Source of the DNA: Oscillospiraceae bacterium | GTDB taxonomy: Bacteria; Bacillota; Clostridia; Oscillospirales; Acutalibacteraceae | DNA: 64,000 bases | Reading direction: 5' to 3' | Assembly: GCA_009779995.1 (NCBI GenBank) | Contig: WRDW01000001.1 | Span: 17,299 to 81,298, forward strand | In this document: in pieces, positions 56,445-64,000 of the stretch | Layout: the number at the start of each line of letters is the position of its first letter | How positions within the stretch are numbered: the first letter of the stretch is position 1 | Position numbers and translations under genes: made by a program | The notes under the pieces: model-generated | The model's input: only the letters and a program-made list of their open reading frames with translations | What the model was told of the DNA's origin: nothing | The model's database searches: none

Positions 56445-56660
56445 ACGCCTCTTCCTCCGAAAGCGGTCAGCCGCTCGCGCGGAACCCCCTCGGTGCTTCG
56501 CACCGGCCCCCCAAGCGGGGGCATTCTGACGAGGAGGCAAGATTCATTCTAAAATGAGAGCAAAAATGCCCGATCTGCCAAGGGTCTCCCCTTGGGGGGA
56601 CGCGAAGCGGGGGAAGTGCGGAGCACCTTCCGCGGAGCGGCTGACTGCTTTCGGCGGAGC
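56445..56660. repeat. Palindromic intergenic repeat element (family A, full length)
   Basis: cctccgaaagcggtcagccgctcgcgcggaa ... ttccgcggagcggctgactgctttcggcggag, ~200 nt span with internal hairpins. Confidence 0.85.
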
Positions 56661-56667
56661 GCCGTCC

Positions 56668-57798
56668 CTATTTCCTCGCCAACGAAACCCGCGCCTCGCC
56701 CAGCGCGAACAGGAATGCGTCGATCTCCTCCCAGGTGGTGAAGCGCGACAGGCTGATGCGCAGCGCCCCGGCTATGTCCTGCTCGGCTAGGCCCATGGCG
56801 TGCAGCACGCGGCTCTTTTTCCCCTTGGCGCAGGCCGAGCCCGCCGAGACGTACACCCCGCGCTCCGAGAGGAAGTTGACCATGGTTTCGCTCTGCAGGC
56901 CGGGCAGGGAGATGTTCGTGAGGTACGGCAGCGCGTCGGGCGGGGAGTTGAGCTTCACGCCCTCCGTGGCGGAAAGGCACTGCACCAGGCGGTCCCGCAG
57001 GCCGGTGACATAGGCCAGGGACTGCTGCAAATCCGGGATGGCCCGCGCGGCGGCGGCGAAGCCCGCGATGGCGGGAACTGCTTCCGTCCCCGGGCGTAAT
57101 TTCTGCTCCTGGGAGCCGCCGTACAGGATGGGGCTGATGCGCACGCCCCGGCGCACGAACAGGGCCCCCGCGCCCTTGGGCCCGTGGATTTTGTGGGAGC
57201 TCACGGTGAGCAGGTCCACGCCCAGGCGCTGGGGGTTCACCGGCAGCTTGCCGAAGGCCTGCACGGCGTCGCAGTGGATGAGGGCGGGCGCGTTGGTTTG
57301 GCGCAGAGCGCGGCGCACCGCGTCGATGGGCTGCACCGTGCCGACTTCATTGTTCACAGCCATCAGGCTGACCAATATCGTGTCTTTCGTGATCAGGCGC
57401 TGCAGTTCTTGCTCGGAGACGCGGCCCTGGGCGTCCACGCCGAGGTAAACCACGTCGAAGCCGCGGTTTTGCAGCTCGGCGGCGCTTTCGGCGATGCTGG
57501 AGTGCTCCACGGCGGAGGTAACGATGCGCCTGCCGCGGCGGCCCAGCGAGGCGGCCGCGCCGAACAGGGCCAGGTTGTTGCCTTCCGTCCCCCCGCTGGT
57601 GAAGACGACCTCGGCCGGGCTGCAGTGCAGCCCGGCGGCCACGTCCGCGCGGCAGCGGGCCAGCAGGCGCTCGGCCTCGAGCCCCAAACGGTGCAGGGAG
57701 GAGGGGTTGCCCCAAAAGCGCCCGATGGCCTCCTGCATGGCCCCGGCGGCCTCGGGGCACAGGGGCGTGGTCGCGCTGTTATCCAGGTAGGCCTCCAT
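56668..57798 (-). CDS. Cysteine desulfurase (NifS/IscS family)
   Basis: MEAYLDNSATTPLCPEAAGAMQEAIGRFWGNPSSLHRLG, SSHKIHGPKGAGALFVRRG, GSACAKGKKSRVLHAMG. Confidence 0.95.
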   Translation of the reverse strand: MEAYLDNSATTPLCPEAAGAMQEAIGRFWGNPSSLHRLGLEAERLLARCRADVAAGLHCSPAEVVFTSGGTEGNNLALFGAAASLGRRGRRIVTSAVEHSSIAESAAELQNRGFDVVYLGVDAQGRVSEQELQRLITKDTILVSLMAVNNEVGTVQPIDAVRRALRQTNAPALIHCDAVQAFGKLPVNPQRLGVDLLTVSSHKIHGPKGAGALFVRRGVRISPILYGGSQEQKLRPGTEAVPAIAGFAAAARAIPDLQQSLAYVTGLRDRLVQCLSATEGVKLNSPPDALPYLTNISLPGLQSETMVNFLSERGVYVSAGSACAKGKKSRVLHAMGLAEQDIAGALRISLSRFTTWEEIDAFLFALGEARVSLARK

Positions 57799-57937
57799 CA
57801 CGCAAGCACCCCCCGGGCCCGGTGAACTATATGATAATACATGTTTGTATTCTCTCCCATTTTGATGGAAAATCAAATGCCAAAAGCAGGCAGCCTGCTT
57901 CCGTTCCAGTATATGCGCGGACAGGGATCGGGACACA

Positions 57938-57988
57938 GGGGCAGGGGTTGGGGGACGGCGTCCATCCCCCAACCCCTGCCCCCGTTTT
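57938..57988. repeat. Strong inverted repeat/terminator-like hairpin
   Basis: ggggcaggggttgggggacggcgtccatcccccaacccctgcccc followed by cgtttt. Confidence 0.8.
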
Positions 57989-57996
57989 CACAGCGC

Positions 57997-58245
57997 CTAA
58001 TCCTCCAGCCCCAGCAGCCAGTCCACCTTCACCTCCAGCGCCAGGGAGAGGTACTTCAGCTCCGCGTCGGTGACAAGGCGGTATTGCCCCTCCAGCTTCG
58101 AGAGCCCGGAAGCGTTGAGGTCCACGCCGCTGATCTGCAGCCGCGTGAGCAGGTCCTTTTGCTTCATATGCAGTTCGCGTCGGCGCTGCTCCACCCTGGC
58201 GCCCACGATATTGCGGTCCCCGGGGGCCTGCTGCCGCGTCCTCAT
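57997..58245 (-). CDS. XRE-family HTH regulator
   Basis: VEQRRRELHMKQKDLLTRLQISGVDLNASGLSKLEGQYRLVTDAELKYLSLALEVKVDWLLG. Confidence 0.85.
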   Translation of the reverse strand: MRTRQQAPGDRNIVGARVEQRRRELHMKQKDLLTRLQISGVDLNASGLSKLEGQYRLVTDAELKYLSLALEVKVDWLLGLED

Positions 58246-58634
58246 CCCCTATCCCCCCATTCACGCGCGACGTATTGCGACCCTTCACAACCCTGTCTGC
58301 TTAGTATAGCAAATTCTTCTCCGCTTTGCAAGGGGTAAACAGAGAAATTTACATAAAACTGTAAATTTTTTTAGCAAACGGCTGAGGGTTGCGCGGGCGC
58401 CCCCCGGCGCTTCGCGCATCCTCCCTCGCAGGCGAGCCATAATGATTTGGGCACGTCTCACCAGGTGTACGCTGTGCTCGCCGCCTTTCAGAAACTTAGT
58501 CAACTCGGGCCTTTTGAGGGCAATAGGGCATTTCCGCGCGGGTTCGCGCTGTTGTGCGGGCCGGGAATTTCCGGGGTTTTTGGGCTCGTCATTTTATACA
58601 AAGAAGAAGCGCGCAGCGGGCTGCGCAGCGGCAG

Positions 58635-60488
58635 TCACAGCGCACCCGTGCGCACATTTTTGATGAAATACACCCGCTCGGCCACGGGCTCCTCCACGCC
58701 GGGCATGTCGGGGGTCTCGGGGTAGATGTCGTAGTGGGGCGTGTGCCGCCTGGATTTCGTTCGTATGACAAGACGTTCGACGTCATTGACTTTATGCACC
58801 AGCCGGGAGAGGCCGAAGGAAAAGTCGTTGTCATTGAACAGGATTGCATATGTGTTGTCGGCGCAGTCGATACGGAACTCCAGGCGATGCCACATGGGCT
58901 GGGCGGGGATCATGAAGGCGTCCTCGGTGTTTGCGCCGTATTTCACGCGAAGCCAGCCGCCGCCGAAGCTGACCCAGCAGGCGGGGGTTCCCCTGCCGTC
59001 TGCGGCCTCAATCTCGAGGCAGTCCCCGTACTGCCCGGCGGCCATGAGGTCAAGCGAAATTGAGATTTGTTTGGCTCTAGGGAAGATACGCATGGCCCGG
59101 GCGTAGTCGCAGGGGTCCCTGTCGGCGATGCGCATACAGGGGTCGGTGCCGTACATCGTGTAGGGCATGACATTCGCCCATTTCGTGCTGTAGACGTTCC
59201 AGTCCGGGATGTAACCGCCGGGGCAGGAGGCGAACGTATCACTGATGTGCTCCACGACCTCCAGGCGCACGGGCACGGGAACTCGCGTGACGAAAATATC
59301 CTCTTTGTTCATGCTGTGGGTGAGCCAGAACGCGCCTTTCGGATACTGCGCGTGGCCCTCGCAGATGCCTCGAATATATTGCGGCCCGAAGTCTTTATAG
59401 ATGCCCTCGTAGCGCCGTGGGGGCACCTCGCCGCAGACACAGGCCATGCCGCCGAACTGTACGCCATCATCGGAAGTCACGGCCACCAGGGGATAGCGGT
59501 GCTCGCTGGAGAGGCTGTTGACATAGGCGATGGCGTAGCGGCCATCCTGCGTCTTCTGTCCCCAGGATTTCGCGCCCGAAGTCGCGAAGCTGGGCTCGTA
59601 GTTGATGCTGAAGCTTTTGCCGCCGTCCTCGCTGCGGCCCACGCGGCCCTGCTTCCACAGCCCCATTACAGTTTTTTCATCAACATGGTACCAGCAGAAG
59701 CTCGACGCGCTTTCAAACGGCGAATTGGCCGCGATGCCCTGGCGCTTGCCCACCTTGGGCATCTCCACGCCGATCTGCTCGTCGCGCCAGCCGTGCTCCT
59801 CGCGCCACTGCTGGGTGACAAGGTGGTCGGCCAGCAGCTCCTCGCAGGCGGCGACAAAGCTTGCATCCCCGCTGCGCTTGTAATACGGGAAGGGCAGCTT
59901 TTCCTCCGTCCAGCCGGAGTAATCCAAAAATCGAATGAAGTGAATGGGCCCCATCGCGCCGTCCTCGAAGACCTCGCGCACCGCGCGGCCCATGCCGAAG
60001 CTCTGCCAAGGGCAGATGTCGTGGTGCGGCGCGTGGCCGTAAAACCCGCTGACCAGCAAGCGATCGTCACTTGTGTGAAAAAAGCCCATGCGCTGGTGCA
60101 TGAAGGCGCACTTGTCCTCCGGCACTTGAATAACAGTGCCGTCATGGCACTCGTAACGGCCCGCCGGGATTGTAATCTCCGGGAAGCAGACCTGGGGCTG
60201 CGCCCAGTCCATGCCGTCCGCAGATTTCACAAGCAGGGAGCAGCCGGGGCCTACATGCTCGTCCACGGGGACGGACAAATACTCCAGATAGAAGTGATCT
60301 CTCCAGTAGGTGAGCATGGGGCCGTGGTTGTAGGTGTAGCCGAGATCCTCTGCCCATTCGGGGTGCTTTCTGTTGGCGCGCAGCACCTGGTAGTTCGACG
60401 CACCCACGGCGTGGGGCAGCGCGCCGTCGTGGCGGAGGAGGTCGGCGAAGGCGTCGCCGGTGTAGTGGGGGGTGAGTTTTTCAGGCAT
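58635..60488 (-). CDS. Sialidase/BNR-type beta-propeller protein (putative glycoside hydrolase)
   Basis: Repeated Ser/Asp-type propeller segments (SADGMDWAQPQVCFPEI, RVGRSEDGGKSFSINYEPSF, VTSDDGVQFGGMACV). Confidence 0.65.
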   Translation of the reverse strand: MPEKLTPHYTGDAFADLLRHDGALPHAVGASNYQVLRANRKHPEWAEDLGYTYNHGPMLTYWRDHFYLEYLSVPVDEHVGPGCSLLVKSADGMDWAQPQVCFPEITIPAGRYECHDGTVIQVPEDKCAFMHQRMGFFHTSDDRLLVSGFYGHAPHHDICPWQSFGMGRAVREVFEDGAMGPIHFIRFLDYSGWTEEKLPFPYYKRSGDASFVAACEELLADHLVTQQWREEHGWRDEQIGVEMPKVGKRQGIAANSPFESASSFCWYHVDEKTVMGLWKQGRVGRSEDGGKSFSINYEPSFATSGAKSWGQKTQDGRYAIAYVNSLSSEHRYPLVAVTSDDGVQFGGMACVCGEVPPRRYEGIYKDFGPQYIRGICEGHAQYPKGAFWLTHSMNKEDIFVTRVPVPVRLEVVEHISDTFASCPGGYIPDWNVYSTKWANVMPYTMYGTDPCMRIADRDPCDYARAMRIFPRAKQISISLDLMAAGQYGDCLEIEAADGRGTPACWVSFGGGWLRVKYGANTEDAFMIPAQPMWHRLEFRIDCADNTYAILFNDNDFSFGLSRLVHKVNDVERLVIRTKSRRHTPHYDIYPETPDMPGVEEPVAERVYFIKNVRTGAL

Positions 60489-60521
60489 GGGGCCTCCTTT
60501 AAATTTGGTGTGCCGGGGAAA

Positions 60522-61169
60522 TCAGATGACCCCCAGCGGGATCAGCACCGCCAGCAGCAGCGCGTTGAGCCCCGCCAGGCCGCCGATGAAGAGCTTCTGC
60601 GTCTTGGGCTTGGCGTCGGGGATGAGATAGGCCGCCAGGAAGAAGGGGATGTAGACCGCGATGGTGACGGGAATCGCGCCCCACCAGGGGTACACCCAGA
60701 TGAACGCGGGCGTCCCGGCCAGGAAGATCTCCACCGCGCCGAATAAAATGGCGTTGCCCAGGGCGAAGGCAATCCTGTTGTTGATCCCCAGAATTTTGGC
60801 TTTCGGGTCCTCGGGCAGGAGCATGTGGATGCCCAGGCCCGCCACGGAGAACATCATCGAGAGCTCCCAGCTCACGCCCACCAGCAGGATGAAGCTGGTG
60901 CTCTCCGGCGAGACCGTCCACAGGGCGTAGCCCGCGGCGGACTGGATGACGGCGTTCATGATCTCGTAGAACCAGTGGACCATGTACAGCGACAAGCCCG
61001 CCGCGATGGCCTTGTAGTTCTTGTTTTTGATGGCCGTGGCGTAGATGTACACCACGAAGGCCAGCAGGGCGATGAAGGTCCAGTGAAAGTTGGCGGTGCT
61101 GCGCACGGCGGCGTTGGCGAGGTCTGCCATGGGTTTGAGGGCTTCGGTTCCGAACAGCATGAAAAGCAT
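60522..61169 (-). CDS. Multi-pass membrane protein of unknown function
   Basis: 215 aa, about six hydrophobic segments, FHWTFIALLAFVVYIYATAIKNKNYKAIAAGLSLYMVHWFYEIMNAVI. Confidence 0.8.
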   Translation of the reverse strand: MLFMLFGTEALKPMADLANAAVRSTANFHWTFIALLAFVVYIYATAIKNKNYKAIAAGLSLYMVHWFYEIMNAVIQSAAGYALWTVSPESTSFILLVGVSWELSMMFSVAGLGIHMLLPEDPKAKILGINNRIAFALGNAILFGAVEIFLAGTPAFIWVYPWWGAIPVTIAVYIPFFLAAYLIPDAKPKTQKLFIGGLAGLNALLLAVLIPLGVI

Positions 61170-61226
61170 CTCCTTTGTGTGATTATAGCAGGGGGCGGCG
61201 TCCCCGACGCCCCGGCAAAGCTTGTG

Positions 61227-61583
61227 TCATATCAACGGCGCGCCGCAGCGCGAGCAGAACCTGCCCGCGTTTGCCCGCGCGCCGCACCTGCCGCAGAAGT
61301 TTGACCGCGGCGATGGGGCGATGGACGGCGGCGGCGGGGCAGGCACGGATGGCGGCCTGGGCGCGGGCGGCGGGGGCGGGGGCGGGGGAATCGTCGATGC
61401 GCCTGCGGCCATATCGGGCATGGGCGTGTTGACAAGAGGCCCGTCCATGAAGGCGCCGTCCAAAATGGATACATCGCCGGGCAGCCTGAACATATCCTTG
61501 GCCTTCTTCGGGCTCTGCGGCGCGCCGCAGTGGGGGCAGACGCTCTCCCCGGCGGTGTACCAGTGGCAGGTGTCGCAGAACAT
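61227..61583 (-). CDS. Double zinc-ribbon protein with proline-rich linker
   Basis: MFCDTCHWYTAGESVCPHCGAPQ ... PPPPPPPPAPRPP ... FCGRCGARANAGRFCSRCGAPL. Confidence 0.85.
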   Translation of the reverse strand: MFCDTCHWYTAGESVCPHCGAPQSPKKAKDMFRLPGDVSILDGAFMDGPLVNTPMPDMAAGASTIPPPPPPPPAPRPPSVPAPPPPSIAPSPRSNFCGRCGARANAGRFCSRCGAPLI

Positions 61584-61593
61584 GGGGGCCTCC

Positions 61594-62658
61594 TCACCAC
61601 TTATTATGATACTTCTCCACGAAGCCCATGCGGTCAACGAGGTCGATGGCCGTGCCGTCGTCGAGGATCGCGCGGCCCGTGAATTTGCCGAACACCTGGT
61701 GGCCGCTCATGCAGATCACGCCGAAGTCGTTGATATTCGCGTTGTCGTAGACCGGCGCGAAGTCCATCTCCAGGCGGCCGTCGCTGGAGGTGAATTTCCA
61801 GGGGGCGAGGAAGTCGTCCTTGCCGTCCTTTTGCGGCAGATGGAACGTCACTTCGTCGAGTTTATGTGCCTTGCCGTTGTGGAAGAGCATGTTCTCGCTG
61901 GCGGCGGTGGTGTCGCCGAAGCCGTAGCCGAGGTTCCAGCCGAAGGAGGAGCCGTCGGGCAGGGCGGTGTTCAGGCTGGACCACAGCCAGGTGTTGTCGT
62001 AGGTCCACACGCCGCGGCCCCAGTCGAGCGTCGCAAACGTATCCGAAGGGTCGAAAGCCTGCCAGACCTCGCCGCCCAAAGTCACGCTGCCGCCCACGCG
62101 CATACAATTGATCTTCTGGTTGTAGTAGAAATGCCCCGGCTTGCCCAGGGGCGTGGCGATGACCGTGGTCTCCTTGGGCAGGTCGGTGAGGGTGAGGTCG
62201 ATGCGCAATTCCTGCTTCGTGGGGCCGAAATTTTGCACGATGCCCCGCAGCACGCGCTTGCTGCCTCCATGATAAAAGCCCAAATTGAGATCGCCGAAGC
62301 GGCGCTCCACGTGGCCCGTCTCGGAGGTGCTCGGCAGGTTCCAGCGCCCCAGCGGGAAGGGCGTGATCGCGGTTTTGGTGGTGGTCGTGCCGGCGTGGAA
62401 GTCGATCAGGCTCACGAACAGGTTGCCGACCATACCGCTGTCGCTGATGATGATCACCATGCCGACATCCTGGTTGTTGACGACATAGCAGTCCCACTCC
62501 TTGATGCGCCAGGCGGGCACGGTGATGTCGCTGCGGTCATACAGCCAGTAGAGCTGCTTGGCATAACCAGGCTCGGCGATGTCGCCGCCGACGAGCAAGC
62601 GCCGGTGCGCGGTGATCTCGTGCTGGCGCGCGGATGGGATGTAGGGGGTGGTGGACAT
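61594..62658 (-). CDS. DUF2804-like protein
   Basis: GDIAEPGYAKQLYWLYDRSDITVPAWRIKEWDCYVVNN; FGWNLGYGFGDTTAASENMLFHNGKAHKLDEVTFHL. Confidence 0.8.
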   Translation of the reverse strand: MSTTPYIPSARQHEITAHRRLLVGGDIAEPGYAKQLYWLYDRSDITVPAWRIKEWDCYVVNNQDVGMVIIISDSGMVGNLFVSLIDFHAGTTTTKTAITPFPLGRWNLPSTSETGHVERRFGDLNLGFYHGGSKRVLRGIVQNFGPTKQELRIDLTLTDLPKETTVIATPLGKPGHFYYNQKINCMRVGGSVTLGGEVWQAFDPSDTFATLDWGRGVWTYDNTWLWSSLNTALPDGSSFGWNLGYGFGDTTAASENMLFHNGKAHKLDEVTFHLPQKDGKDDFLAPWKFTSSDGRLEMDFAPVYDNANINDFGVICMSGHQVFGKFTGRAILDDGTAIDLVDRMGFVEKYHNKW

Positions 62659-62676
62659 GGGTTGGCCTCCTTTAAA

Positions 62677-63192
62677 TCATTCTTCCAGGTATTCGCCGCC
62701 CCACACGATCTCTTTATTTTGATAGGACGCGATGTGGGACTGCATATATTGCGCATAGGCGGGGTTCCGAAACATCCTGTGGTAATAATCCTTCATCAGT
62801 CTCAAGTCATCCATGTATTTGGGGACATCCATCGCAAAAACGCGCATGAGCAATAGCCTGTCCAGTGACACCACGAAGACGACGCCCTCATCAACCGCGT
62901 CCTTTATATAAAAATCATAATCCAGGAGCATGATGCAGCGCCATATCTCGAAAGGCCCAATCACGACGCCCAGGTCTCCCCAGATGTCTTTTCTCTTATC
63001 AGGGTATTTTGACGCAAGCGCCTGATAGTCCTCCTCACAAATTACCAGGTCGATATCGGCGCCGGCCTTGCGCATCCCATAGTATTCCATGGCCATGCCG
63101 CCGATCAATATCGGTTTTTTTGCAAAACGTAAGCCCGCTTTGTTTATCTGTTTATCCAGTTGTCGTATAACGCCCTGAGCATCCTTTGTCAT
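62677..63192 (-). CDS. Nucleotidyltransferase-fold protein
   Basis: FAKKPILIGGMAMEYYGMRKAGADIDLVICEEDYQAL matches GG..A...YG.R...DIDL NTase pattern. Confidence 0.75.
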   Translation of the reverse strand: MTKDAQGVIRQLDKQINKAGLRFAKKPILIGGMAMEYYGMRKAGADIDLVICEEDYQALASKYPDKRKDIWGDLGVVIGPFEIWRCIMLLDYDFYIKDAVDEGVVFVVSLDRLLLMRVFAMDVPKYMDDLRLMKDYYHRMFRNPAYAQYMQSHIASYQNKEIVWGGEYLEE

Positions 63193-63212
63193 ATCGGAGT
63201 TCTCCCCTTTCT

Positions 63213-64000
63213 TCACCCCAGCACCGCCTGCTTTGCCGGGCTGCCCCGCCCCTCGATGTCCGGCCAGCGGCGCTCGATGGCGGCAAGGGCGATCTCCACG
63301 TCCTCGTGGACCTCGCGGGCGTTGTGCGCGCCGAGGGTCACCATGTCGCAGGGCCGGATGGTGTTGTAGACGAAATTCAGCCCCACATAGGGCGTGCAGC
63401 GCCCGGCGGCCATGGGCTTGATGGTCATCACGGGCTTTTTGGCGTGGTGGATGAGCTTGGCCACGCTCTCGATCTCCACCTGCATCATGAAGCCCAGGGG
63501 GTTGTAGATCTGGATGTAGGTCTCCACGTCGTAGCCGTTCCAGTCGCTGTACTGCACCAGCTCCGGCATGTGGCACGACAGGCCGGGGATCATCCCGGCG
63601 GCGCGGATCATCTGCGTGTAGTCGTCCAGGCGCTCGATGGTCCCGTGCAGCTTGCTGACGAGCTGCTCCACGCTGCTGTGGTGCGGGAAGCAGAAGGTGC
63701 TCCCCTGTGCCGCGCTCCACTGGAAGTAGTCCTCGCACTCCTCCCGGGCCTCGGGGTCGTCCTCCACGTCCAGGATGGGGGTATCGATGATGATGAGCTT
63801 GCGGCCAAGCTTCTCCTGCACGTAATCGAGCGCCGGGGCGATGGCCAGCAGGGGGGCCACCACGGCGTCGATGCCGTAGCTGAGGTAGGCCTCGAACACG
63901 GGCAGGAAGTCCTCGGGCTTGGCGAAGGCGGCCTTGATTTGCGCGTCGGCGGCGGGGGAGCGGTGGCTCCAGCCCAGCAGCCAGTTGGTGCCGATGAGCA
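63213..64000 (-). CDS. TIM-barrel-type hypothetical protein (N-terminus outside window)
   Basis: Open frame to window edge: LIGTNWLLGWSHRSPAADAQIKAAFAKPEDFLPVFEAYLSYGIDAVVAPLL...KPVMTIKPMAAGRCTPYVGLNFVYNTIRPCDMVTLGAHN. Confidence 0.7.
   Translation of the reverse strand, partial: LIGTNWLLGWSHRSPAADAQIKAAFAKPEDFLPVFEAYLSYGIDAVVAPLLAIAPALDYVQEKLGRKLIIIDTPILDVEDDPEAREECEDYFQWSAAQGSTFCFPHHSSVEQLVSKLHGTIERLDDYTQMIRAAGMIPGLSCHMPELVQYSDWNGYDVETYIQIYNPLGFMMQVEIESVAKLIHHAKKPVMTIKPMAAGRCTPYVGLNFVYNTIRPCDMVTLGAHNAREVHEDVEIALAAIERRWPDIEGRGSPAKQAVLG

Noticed and set aside
58285-58503. 72-aa minus-strand ORF MTKFLKGGEHSVHLVRRAQIIM...
   Set aside because: Overlaps a degenerate family-A repeat and AT-rich spacer; no RBS or family resemblance strong enough to support it.
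59067-60746. 559-aa plus-strand ORF opposite the sialidase-like gene
   Set aside because: Shadow ORF; minus-strand frame has coherent propeller-like sequence and a start after an RBS (ggcctccttt on plus strand).

Overview
The window is a GC-rich, densely coding chromosomal segment, probably from an anaerobic Firmicute/Clostridia-type genome (taxon inferred from gene content only). I support about 68 protein genes. Housekeeping genes: murA, metK with an upstream SAM-I riboswitch, prfB, asnS, rarA, prs, thiI, cysteine desulfurase, cinA, trmL, type-4 UDG and pduL. Accessory or lineage-specific content: an inositol catabolism cluster (iolD, iolE, iolG, iolB with a divergent MarR regulator); two tandem hicBA modules; a HigBA-like module; an ApbE / NusG-II / Gx-transporter cluster resembling part of a flavin-based electron-transfer locus; a class B sortase next to a SpoIID/LytB protein; a C5-cytosine methyltransferase with a translationally coupled unknown partner (likely restriction-modification); and a carbohydrate-type cluster at the right end. 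The most unusual signals are: (1) families of intergenic palindromic and heptameric repeats, some of which appear inserted in frame inside conserved proteins (metK, the Gx transporter, perhaps a TagF-like gene); (2) a SpoIID/LytB protein with a degenerate CinA/MoCF-like N-terminal domain; (3) an unannotated structured small RNA candidate with its own promoter and terminator; (4) an unannotated 36-aa small gene with promoter, RBS and terminator; (5) an apparent leaderless promoter for a QueG-like gene; (6) the conserved dual-start/promoter repeat in front of both hicBA copies. All assignments come from reading the sequence; no database searches were run.
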